Positions 22,166 through 28,434 of a stretch of DNA of 28,434 nucleotides are shown in pieces. Position 1 is the first letter of the stretch, and the number at the start of each line of letters is the position of its first letter. The position numbers and the translations under genes are program-made. The stretch is taken from NCBI GenBank assembly GCA_051005135.1, contig JBPCJQ010000103.1, forward strand, positions 1 through 28,434, in the 5' to 3' direction. Below the pieces are notes generated by a model. The model searched no databases. It was not told where the DNA came from and was given only the letters and a program-made list of their open reading frames with translations. This DNA comes from DATAQC01 sp051005135. GTDB lineage: Bacteria; Actinomycetota; Acidimicrobiia; Acidimicrobiales; AC-14.

Positions 22166-22725
22166 CGCCCGACCACTACGCCATGCTGGGTGTCGCGCCC
22201 GACGCCAGCCACGACGAGATCAAGCGGGCCTATCACGGGCTGGCCCGGCGCCACCATCCCGACATCCACAGCGGAGCGCCGGCAACAACTGTCGATGCCG
22301 CCCGTGAGCGGATGGCGGCGATCAACGCGGCGCGGGCCGTGCTCGGCGACCCTGCCCGGCGCCAGGCCTACGACACCCACCTCGGCCACCTCAGGTCATC
22401 TACCGCCTCGCCTGGCAACGGGCAAGAGACTGGGCCGCCGCCTGAGTACCCGGACTGGTTCGAGCCCGACGACGAGGTGGCAGCCGCCGACCTGGAGGAG
22501 GACATGGCCGCCGACACCGGGCGCAGTCCTGCCCAGCTCGTGGTGTTCGTGCCCGTCGGGCTGGCCGCCCTCGCGGTGGTGTCGTTCTCCTTGAGCGTGG
22601 TCACCTCCTCGACTGGCCTGTTCGGTCTGTCGCTGGCCCTCGTGCCCTTGGCCCTGGTGGCGTTCCTGATCGCCCCGTTCGTGGCCATGGCCAGCCGCTC
22701 CCGGTCTCGACCCATCGACGACTGA
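22162..22725 (+). CDS. membrane-anchored DnaJ-domain protein
   Basis: The protein has 187 residues from ATG 22162, which overlaps the previous stop (ATGA). Residues 4-72 are a J domain: DHYAMLGVAPDASHDEIKRA, with the HPD motif at 32-34 (RRHHPDIH) and an AARAVLGDPARRQAYD end. A Pro/acidic linker (about 80-120) follows, then two hydrophobic segments (about 124-147 and 151-177) and a basic C-terminus (SRSRSRPIDD). There is no Gly/Phe-rich, zinc or C-terminal substrate-binding domain, so it is a minimal J protein that probably recruits a DnaK at the membrane. It converges on mdh with 6 nt between stops. Confidence 0.85.
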   Translation: MTPDHYAMLGVAPDASHDEIKRAYHGLARRHHPDIHSGAPATTVDAARERMAAINAARAVLGDPARRQAYDTHLGHLRSSTASPGNGQETGPPPEYPDWFEPDDEVAAADLEEDMAADTGRSPAQLVVFVPVGLAALAVVSFSLSVVTSSTGLFGLSLALVPLALVAFLIAPFVAMASRSRSRPIDD

Positions 22726-22731
22726 CTGCTC

Positions 22732-23661
22732 TCAGGACAAGCTCGCGACCTCGGCCTGGCGGGCGCGCACAGACTCGGCGGCGTCGAGCAGCGCCACCAT
22801 CTCAGGCTCGGCCAGCGACAGCTCCACCACCTCCTGCACCCCGGAGCGCCCGATGCGGGCGGGCACGCCCAGCCACACTCCCTCGATCCCGTAGGGGCCG
22901 TCGACCCAGGCGCTAACGGGCATGACCTCGCCTGTGTCGGTGGCAACGGCCCGCACCATGGCCTCGGCCGCAGACGATGGTGCGAAGTAGGCCGAGCCCG
23001 AGCGGAGCAGGGACACGATCTCGGCTCCGCCGTCGCGCGTGCGACTGACCACTTCGGCTATGGCGTCGGTGTCGAGCACGTCTCTCAGGCGTTGGCCGCT
23101 GATGCGGGCCAGCGACGGCACCGGCACCATGGCATCGCCGTGCGATCCCAACGTGAACGCCTCCACACGGGACGGTGATACACCGGTGCGCTCGGCCAGG
23201 AAGTGGGTGAAGCGGGCAGAGTCCAGCATCCCGGCCTGGCCCATGACCCGCTCCCGCGGCAGGCCGGAGGCGGAGCCGGCCAGCGCCGTCATCTCGTCGA
23301 GGGGATTCGAGACCACGATGAGCACGGTGTCGGGCGACCGCTCGACCAGGTTGCGGGTGACGCCGCGCACGATCTGGGCGTTGGTGCCGATCAGGTCGAG
23401 GCGGCTCATGCCCGGCTTGCGGGGCACGCCGGCGGTGATCACGCACACCGCGGAGCCGGCCGTCTCCTCGTAGCCGTTGGTGCCCACGACACTGGTCTCG
23501 AAACCCTCGATGGGCCGGCTCTGCATCATGTCGAGAGCCAGGCCCTGGGGGCGACCCTCGATGATGTCGGTGAGCACCACCTCCTCGGCGTAGTCGGCCT
23601 CGGCGATGCGCGACGTGAGGGTCGAACCGTAGAACCCGGCCCCCACCACGGTGATCTTCAT
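22732..23661 (-). CDS. mdh: malate dehydrogenase (LDH-like type)
   Basis: The enzyme oxidises malate to oxaloacetate with NAD in the TCA cycle. It has 309 residues from ATG 23661. The nucleotide-binding glycines are in GAGFYGST (7-14), and Asp32 at the end of the second strand (VVLTDI) favours NAD. Substrate residues are Arg81 and Arg87 in the loop RKPGMSR (malate-type, as opposed to the Gln of lactate dehydrogenases), Asn119 in VVSNPLDEMTALA, Asp147 and Arg150 in GMLDSARF, and catalytic His174 in GSHGD. Length and motifs fit the bacterial type-3 or archaeal-like MDH. The start overlaps the icd stop (ATGA), so icd and mdh are translated together. Confidence 0.95.
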   Translation of the reverse strand: MKITVVGAGFYGSTLTSRIAEADYAEEVVLTDIIEGRPQGLALDMMQSRPIEGFETSVVGTNGYEETAGSAVCVITAGVPRKPGMSRLDLIGTNAQIVRGVTRNLVERSPDTVLIVVSNPLDEMTALAGSASGLPRERVMGQAGMLDSARFTHFLAERTGVSPSRVEAFTLGSHGDAMVPVPSLARISGQRLRDVLDTDAIAEVVSRTRDGGAEIVSLLRSGSAYFAPSSAAEAMVRAVATDTGEVMPVSAWVDGPYGIEGVWLGVPARIGRSGVQEVVELSLAEPEMVALLDAAESVRARQAEVASLS

Positions 23662-24869
23662 CGGCCCGTGCCCAGGCGCTCGACGACGGCGGCGGCGAAC
23701 TCGGACGTGCCGACCTCGGTGGCCCCTTCGGTGAGGCGGGCGAAGTCGTAGGTGACGATGCGCTCGGCGATGGTGGCCTCGAGGCCGGCGACGATGTCGT
23801 CGGCTGCGTCCTGCCAGCCGAGGTGCTCGAGCATGAGCACGCCGGAGAGCAACAGCGACCCGGGGTTCACCTTGTCGAGGCCGGCGTACTTGGGGGCGGT
23901 GCCGTGGGTGGCCTCGAAGATGCCGTGGCCGGTGACGTAGTTGATGTTGGCACCGGGGGCGATGCCGATGCCGCCCACCTGGGCGGCCAGGGCATCGGAC
24001 GCGTAGTCGCCATTGAGGTTGGTGGTGGCGATCACGTCGAAGTCCTCAGGACGGGTCAGCACCTGCTGGAGGAAGATGTCGGCGATCGTGTCCTTCACCA
24101 GGACCCTGTCGCCGGGCCGGCCGCCGCAGTCGTTCCAGCCCACCGCCACGTCGGCGAGCTCGTCGCGCGCCACCTCGTAACCCCAGGTGCGAAACGCCCC
24201 TTCGGTGAACTTCTGGATGTTGCCCTTGTGCACGAGGGTCACCGACTTGCGCCCGTGGGCCACCGCGTACTCGATCGCCGCCCGCACCAGGCGCTTGGAG
24301 GCGGTGACCGACACCGGTTTGATCCCGATACCCGAGTCGGGGCGGATCTCCCAGCCGTACTCGTCGTGCAGGAAGGCGATCAGGCGGCCCACCTCGGGCG
24401 TGCCCTCTTGCAGCTCCTTGCCGGCGTAGACGTCTTCGGTGTTCTCCCTGAAGATGACCATGTCGACCTTCTCGGGGTGCAGCACCGGCGAAGGGACGCC
24501 CGGGAACCAGCGCACCGGCCGCAGGCACACGTACAGGTCGAGGAGCTGGCGAAGGGCGACGTTGAGGCTGCGGATGCCTCCGCCGACGGGCGTGGTCAGC
24601 GGGCCCTTGATGCCCACCACGTGGTCGGAGAAGGCGGCGACGGTCTCTTCGGGCAGCCACGACCCCGTCCGGTCGAACGCTTTCTGCCCGGCCAGCACTT
24701 CGAACCACTCGATACGCCGTCCCCGTCTGGCGATGGCGGCGTCGAGCACCGTCCGCGTCGCCGGCCAGATGTCCACACCGGTACCGTCACCCTCGATGTA
24801 GGGGATGATCGGCTCGTTGGGCACCGACAACACCCCGTCGGCCCCGACGGTGATCTTCTCGGGCGGCAT
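23658..24869 (-). CDS. icd: isocitrate dehydrogenase, NADP-dependent (homodimeric bacterial type)
   Basis: The enzyme converts isocitrate to 2-oxoglutarate, CO2 and NADPH in the TCA cycle. It has 403 residues from ATG 24869. Visible elements are IPYIEGDGTGVDIWPA, KGPLTTPVGGGIRSLNVALR with the regulatory Ser of E. coli-type Icd (Ser of RSLN), RENTEDVYAGKE, the metal-binding Asp region DFDVIATTNLNGDYASDALA, and THGTAPKYAGLDKVNPGS, where the Lys-Tyr pair after 'TAP' marks NADP use. The length is close to the E. coli enzyme (416). mdh overlaps its stop by 4 nt. It is 39 nt downstream of metF. Confidence 0.96.
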   Translation of the reverse strand: MPPEKITVGADGVLSVPNEPIIPYIEGDGTGVDIWPATRTVLDAAIARRGRRIEWFEVLAGQKAFDRTGSWLPEETVAAFSDHVVGIKGPLTTPVGGGIRSLNVALRQLLDLYVCLRPVRWFPGVPSPVLHPEKVDMVIFRENTEDVYAGKELQEGTPEVGRLIAFLHDEYGWEIRPDSGIGIKPVSVTASKRLVRAAIEYAVAHGRKSVTLVHKGNIQKFTEGAFRTWGYEVARDELADVAVGWNDCGGRPGDRVLVKDTIADIFLQQVLTRPEDFDVIATTNLNGDYASDALAAQVGGIGIAPGANINYVTGHGIFEATHGTAPKYAGLDKVNPGSLLLSGVLMLEHLGWQDAADDIVAGLEATIAERIVTYDFARLTEGATEVGTSEFAAAVVERLGTGR

Positions 24870-24908
24870 CCGAGGAGGCTACCGGGCGCCTGACAGGCTG
24901 TCGTCGCC

Positions 24909-25769
24909 TCAGGCCGGCAGGCCGAGGTTGGCGTAGATCTCGCGCGTGGCGGTGGAGCGGTTGAGGGTGTAGAAGTGCAGGCCCGGTGCGCCGGCGTCGA
25001 GCAGGCGGCGGCACAGCTCGGTGGCCATCTCTACGCCAGCTCTGCGCACGACTTCGGGGTCGTCGGCAACCGCCTCCAGACGCTGCACCACCTCGGGCGG
25101 CACGGCGGCGCCCGACATGGCCGCCATGCGCCGGATCGACGACAGGTTGGTGACGGGCATGATGCCGGGGATCACCGGCTTGTCCACTCCGAGGGCGGCC
25201 AGGTCGTCGACCATCGACAGGTAGTCGCCGGCCCGGAAGAAGAACTGGGTGATGGCGAAGTCGGCATGCTCAAGCTTGGTGGCCAGGAAGCGGCGGTCGG
25301 CGGCCCTGTCGCCGTTCGATTTGGGGTGCAGCTCGGGATGGGCGGCCACTCCCACGCAGAAGGGCCCCACCTCGCGCACCAGCTCAACCAGCTCCACCGC
25401 GTGGCGCAGGTCGCCGGCTGGCAGGCCGAGGTCGGCCGGGGGGTCGCCGCCCAGGGCGAGGATGTTCTCCACCCCCGCCTCGTGGTAGTGGCCGACAATG
25501 GTGGTCAGCTCGTCGCGGGTGTGGGCCGCGCAGGTGAGATGGGCCATGGCCGTCATCGTCGTGCTGCGGTTGATGGACACCACCAGGTCGTGGGTGCGCT
25601 CCCGGGTGGAGCCACCCGCCCCGTAGGTGACCGACACGAACGACGGCTTGAGCAGCTCCAGCTCGGCCAGCGTCATCTCCAAGGTGATCTCCGCCTCGGG
25701 CGTCTTGGGGGGGAAGAACTCGAAGGAGAAGGTGCGGCCGGTGGCCAGCAGGTCGGCGATGCGGGGCAT
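24909..25769 (-). CDS. metF: methylenetetrahydrofolate reductase
   Basis: The enzyme reduces 5,10-methylene-THF to 5-methyl-THF with FAD, feeding methionine synthesis. It has 286 residues from ATG 25769, with a clean AGGAGGG Shine-Dalgarno about 9 nt upstream. The N-terminal FSFEFFPPKT has the catalytic Glu17. VSVTYGAGGSTRERT, TAMAHLTCAAHTRDEL, NILALGGDPP, VAAHPELHPKSNGDRAADRR and QFFFRAGDYLSMVDDLAALG, with PGIMPVTNLSSIRRMA, follow in the order expected of the TIM barrel. FolD lies directly upstream (15-nt gap), so methylene-THF supply and reduction are encoded together. Confidence 0.96.
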   Translation of the reverse strand: MPRIADLLATGRTFSFEFFPPKTPEAEITLEMTLAELELLKPSFVSVTYGAGGSTRERTHDLVVSINRSTTMTAMAHLTCAAHTRDELTTIVGHYHEAGVENILALGGDPPADLGLPAGDLRHAVELVELVREVGPFCVGVAAHPELHPKSNGDRAADRRFLATKLEHADFAITQFFFRAGDYLSMVDDLAALGVDKPVIPGIMPVTNLSSIRRMAAMSGAAVPPEVVQRLEAVADDPEVVRRAGVEMATELCRRLLDAGAPGLHFYTLNRSTATREIYANLGLPA

Positions 25770-25783
25770 GAGTCAGGGCCCTC

Positions 25784-26686
25784 CTAACCAGGGCCCAGGG
25801 CCCGAGCGGCCCCCTGAGCGGGAGGCATGGCCCGAGCGGCCCCCTGAGCGGCGTCGACGCTGTTGCGCAACAACATGGCGACTGTGGTCGGCCCCACGCC
25901 GCCGATCCGGGGGGTCACGTGGCCAGCCACTTCGGCCACCGCCTCGTCGATGTCGGAGAGGACCCGGCGGCCCTCGTAGACCATCCCACCGCCCACCACC
26001 GCGGCACCGGGGCGCACCATGTCGGCACCGATGATGCCAGGGACACCGGCCGCCCCCACCACCACGTCGGCCTGGCGGGTGTAGGCACCGATGTCGGCCA
26101 CACCGGTGTGCACGACGGTGACGGCGGCGTTGGCGCCCGGCCGCTTCAGGGCGAGCAACATGGACAGCGGCCGGCCCAGAGTGGGCCCCCGCCCGACGAT
26201 CACCACGTGGCGGCCCTCCACGGCCACGCCGTAGTGGGCGAGGATGGCCTGGATCCCCGCCGGGGTGCAGGGCAGGGGGCCGTAAGCGCCCAGGGCCAGG
26301 CGGCCCAGGTTCACGGGATGCAGGCCGTCGGCGTCCTTGGCGGGGTCGACCGCCTCCATGGCGGCGTTGAAGTCGAAGCCCGGGGGGACGGGGTTCTGCA
26401 CGAGGAAGGCGTGCACCGCAGGGTCGTCGTTGAACCGGGCGACAGCAGCCAGCAAGTCGACCTGGGTGGCGCCGGCGGCCACCTCTTGGTGGAACGAGGC
26501 CATCCCCACCGCGGCGCAAGCTTCGTGCTTCTGGCGTATGTAGCCGGCGCTGGCAGAGTCGTCGCCCACCAAGATGGTGCCCAATCCCGCGGTGACGCCC
26601 TCGGCGGCCAGCGCCGCCACCTTGGTGGCCACATCGCCCAGCACCGCCTCGGCCACCGGCGCCCCGGCCATGATGACCGCCGTCAT
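25784..26686 (-). CDS. folD: bifunctional methylene-THF dehydrogenase/methenyl-THF cyclohydrolase
   Basis: The enzyme interconverts methylene-, methenyl- and 10-formyl-THF with NADP and provides formyl-THF for PurH and PurN. It has 300 residues from ATG 26686, with a GGGGGAGG Shine-Dalgarno. Catalytic Tyr49 and Lys53 are in AGYIRQKHEACAAVGM; QNPVPPGFD replaces the usual 'Q-x-P-L-P'; DADGLHPVNLGRLALG, PCTPAGI, GRGPTLGRPLSMLL and GGVGPTTVAMLLRNSVDAA follow. Compared with typical FolD (about 280-295), the C-terminus ends with a low-complexity tail, AQGAARAMPPAQGAARALGP, created by a 30-nt duplication. There are 76 nt to purH and 14 to metF. Confidence 0.95.
   Translation of the reverse strand: MTAVIMAGAPVAEAVLGDVATKVAALAAEGVTAGLGTILVGDDSASAGYIRQKHEACAAVGMASFHQEVAAGATQVDLLAAVARFNDDPAVHAFLVQNPVPPGFDFNAAMEAVDPAKDADGLHPVNLGRLALGAYGPLPCTPAGIQAILAHYGVAVEGRHVVIVGRGPTLGRPLSMLLALKRPGANAAVTVVHTGVADIGAYTRQADVVVGAAGVPGIIGADMVRPGAAVVGGGMVYEGRRVLSDIDEAVAEVAGHVTPRIGGVGPTTVAMLLRNSVDAAQGAARAMPPAQGAARALGPG
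25800..25851 (-). repeat. two direct 22-bp copies at a 30-bp period encoding the FolD tail
   Basis: Identical 22-bp units begin at 25800 and 25830. The 30-bp period is ten codons, so the tail contains QGAARA twice in frame. Confidence 0.85.
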
Positions 26687-26762
26687 GGCCTCCCCCCCTC
26701 GTTCTTTGCGCGCTTTTCAACCGTGAGGGTTAGAAATCGCGCAGAGAACAGCTTTGGCCGGC

Positions 26763-28304
26763 TCAATGGCGGAACTGGCGCTCGGCGGTGAGCACCATGG
26801 CGATGCCCGCATCGTCGGCGGCGGCCACCACCTCGTCGTCGCGGATGCTGCCGCCCGGTTGGACGACGGCGGCTACGCCGGCGGACATCACCACGTCCAA
26901 ACCGTCACGGAAGGGGAAGAAGGCGTCGCTGGCCGCGGCCCCACCACGTGCCCGCCCCGCCGCCTTCTCCACCGCCAGGCGCCCGGGGTCGACCCTGTTC
27001 TGCTGTCCCGCGCCCACGCCCACGGCCATACCGCCGGCCACGAGTACGACAGCGTTGGACCGCACGTGGGCGCACAGGCGCCAGGCCAGCTCCACGTCGG
27101 CCCACTGGGCCTCGGTGGGAATGACCTTGGTGGCCACCCGCCAACTGTCGCGTCCGGTGCCGAACCGGTAGGGCTCCTGCACCAGGAAGCCGCCGCTGAT
27201 CTGGCGCAGGTGGAGGTGGTCGGTCGCCGGCGCAGGTGCCTCCAGCACCCGCATGTTCTTGCGCTTGGACGCAAATCGCTCGAGGGCACCCGCTGAGTAG
27301 CCGGGGGCGATGACCACATCGGCTTTTGGGTTGGCCACCATCTCGGTGGCCAGGGCGTCGTCGATAGGGCGGTTCAGGGCTACGATCCCCCCGAAGGCCG
27401 ACATGGGATCGCACTCGAACGCCCGCTCATAGGCGGTGGCGATGTCGGCTGCCACCGCCGCACCGCAGGGGTTGGCGTGCTTGATGATGGCCGCGGCGGG
27501 GCTCCGCTCCCCGCTCGGGGGGCCGCTCGGGCCGCTGGCGCCCAGGTCGTGCACCAGGGCCCAGGCCGCATCGGCGTCGAACAGGTTGAGGTAGGACAGG
27601 GCCATGCCGCTGTGCTGGACGACGTCGTCCCACCAGCTGGTGCGCCCTTCCCAGCGGTAGCGGGCGCCGCGCTGGTGGGGGTTCTCGCCGTAGCGCAGCT
27701 CCGATGCCCGCTCCAGCGCCACGTGCAGGGTGGCCGGCAGCGGGTCGTCCGTTGCTTGGCTGACGTCGAACCATGCCACGATGGCGGCCTCGTAGGCAGC
27801 GGTATGGGCGAAGGCGTCGCGGGCGAGGCGGCGGCGGGTGGAGGCGGCCAGGCGACCGTGGCGGCGCAGCTCGTCGAGCACCGCCGGGTACTCGGCGGGG
27901 TCGACGACCACGCCCACGTGGGCATGGTTCTTGGCCGCGGCCCGTACCATGGTGGGTCCCCCGACGTCGATCATCTCGATCGAGGGTCGGGCGGTGAAGG
28001 GATAGAGGTTGCACACCACCAGGTCGACGGGGACGATGCCGCGGGCGTCGAGGTCGGCGAGGTGGTCGGGCTTGTCACGGTCGGCGAGGATGCCGCCGTG
28101 CAGGGCCGGGTGAAGCGTCTTGACCCTGCCGCCCAGCATCTCGGGGGTGGCAGTGACGGCCTCGACCTCGATATAGGCCACCCCGGCCTCGCCCAGGGCG
28201 CGCGAGGTGCCTCCGCTGGCGACGACCTCCCAGCCAAGGTCGACCAACCCTCGGGCCAGGTCGACCATGGCGGTCTTGTCGTAGACCGAGATCAGAGCTC
28301 TCAA
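26763..28304 (-). CDS. purH: bifunctional AICAR formyltransferase/IMP cyclohydrolase
   Basis: The enzyme catalyses the last two steps of IMP synthesis. It has 513 residues from TTG 28304, read as (M)RALISVYDKTAM; the TTG overlaps the purN stop (TTGA). No better start exists that keeps RALISVYDK at the N-terminus. The first 130 residues are the MGS-like cyclohydrolase domain (VVASGGTSRALGEAGV, GGRVKTLHPALHGGILADRD, NLYPF, DVGGPTMVRAAAKNH). The rest is the transformylase domain with LRYGENPHQRGARYR, the active-site KHANPCGAAV, CDPMSAFGGIVALNRPIDDA and SDAFFPFRDGLDVVM. Downstream folD supplies the formyl donor. Confidence 0.97.
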   Translation of the reverse strand: MRALISVYDKTAMVDLARGLVDLGWEVVASGGTSRALGEAGVAYIEVEAVTATPEMLGGRVKTLHPALHGGILADRDKPDHLADLDARGIVPVDLVVCNLYPFTARPSIEMIDVGGPTMVRAAAKNHAHVGVVVDPAEYPAVLDELRRHGRLAASTRRRLARDAFAHTAAYEAAIVAWFDVSQATDDPLPATLHVALERASELRYGENPHQRGARYRWEGRTSWWDDVVQHSGMALSYLNLFDADAAWALVHDLGASGPSGPPSGERSPAAAIIKHANPCGAAVAADIATAYERAFECDPMSAFGGIVALNRPIDDALATEMVANPKADVVIAPGYSAGALERFASKRKNMRVLEAPAPATDHLHLRQISGGFLVQEPYRFGTGRDSWRVATKVIPTEAQWADVELAWRLCAHVRSNAVVLVAGGMAVGVGAGQQNRVDPGRLAVEKAAGRARGGAAASDAFFPFRDGLDVVMSAGVAAVVQPGGSIRDDEVVAAADDAGIAMVLTAERQFRH

Positions 28305-28434
28305 CCGCGGACGTCCCCTTCGTGAACCGCCAACCCTTGCAGAAAGGCGCGAATGGTCTCGGGATAGAGGCGGTGTTCGACCGCCTTGATGCGCTCGTGC
28401 AGCGCCTCGGGAGTGTCGCCGGGAAGCACGGGTA
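28301..28434 (-). CDS. purN: phosphoribosylglycinamide formyltransferase, C-terminal end
   Basis: This is a partial gene cut by the window end. The last 43 codons read PVLPGDTPEALHERIKAVEH, RLYPETIRAFLQGLAVHEGD and VRG, ending at TGA 28301-28303. The 'V-P-V-L-P-G-D-T---L--RI---EH-LYP--I' pattern is the typical PurN C-terminus (formyl-THF-dependent GAR formylation, third step of purine synthesis). It overlaps the purH start by 4 nt. Confidence 0.88.
   Translation of the reverse strand, partial: PVLPGDTPEALHERIKAVEHRLYPETIRAFLQGLAVHEGDVRG

Noticed and set aside
1..28434. Genome-wide reassignment of TGA to a sense codon, suggested by several in-frame TGAs
   Set aside because: TGA is the genuine stop of many intact genes here, including nuoB, nuoC, icd, purN and dppC, several in tight ATGA/GTGA/TTGA overlaps. 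Only a site-specific event remains possible.
1..28434. tRNA, rRNA, CRISPR arrays or insertion-sequence transposases
   Set aside because: Reading the gaps and repeats shows no cloverleaf, no regularly spaced repeats and no transposase motif; the direct repeats found are gene-fragment or codon-scale duplications.

Overview
This high-GC window looks like a chromosomal segment from an actinobacterium, plausibly of the Acidimicrobiia type. The reasons are the GC-rich codon use, frequent GTG and TTG starts, ATGA/GTGA/TTGA stop-start overlaps, TAnnnT boxes 6-7 nt before starts that lack a Shine-Dalgarno (leaderless transcription), Clp_N/HTH and DUF222-HNH type genes, and a purN-purH-folD-metF-icd-mdh neighbourhood. 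This is inference from content; no marker such as rRNA is present.

Positions 1-13750 hold an accessory peptide-uptake locus. One set of transporter genes on the minus strand (permeases at 8677-9621 and 7759-8676, ATPases at 6719-7762 and 5694-6734) is accompanied by four paralogous dipeptide/oligopeptide-type (SBP_bac_5) binding lipoproteins at 1058-2627, 3430-4989, 9641-11248 and 12131-13752. Two of the four are frameshifted. Between and beside them lie two THI5/NMT1-like binding-protein genes (1-73, cut by the window edge, and 11352-12130) and two decayed toxin-antitoxin pairs (vapBC-like, 125-724 and 2642-3380). Both THI5-like genes carry a TGA codon at the same place in a conserved motif, Cys-Pro-Thr-(TGA)-Leu-Pro-Gly.

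Positions 13837-15281 hold a lipoprotein and a secreted PKD-like protein. Positions 15467-19035 carry nuoABCD, the first genes of a complex I operon. A ribbon-helix-helix antitoxin gene and a wrecked PIN toxin gene follow nuoD where nuoE would be expected. Positions 19086-21740 are a patchwork: DUF4395 membrane protein with a palindromic operator, a small HTH regulator with a clear promoter, a broken double Clp_N protein, an HNH-nuclease remnant and a frameshifted unknown gene. Positions 21740-28434 are intact housekeeping DNA: SCP2-like protein, membrane DnaJ-like protein, then on the minus strand purN (partial), purH, folD, metF, icd and mdh, which serve purine synthesis, one-carbon metabolism and the TCA cycle.

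The most striking points are the shared in-frame TGA in the two THI5-like genes (a CxxU arrangement with a downstream hairpin in the complete copy), a G9 tract that switches the first binding lipoprotein out of frame exactly at its lipobox, and the concentration of about 15 gene lesions in accessory genes while about 17 kb of core genes have none.
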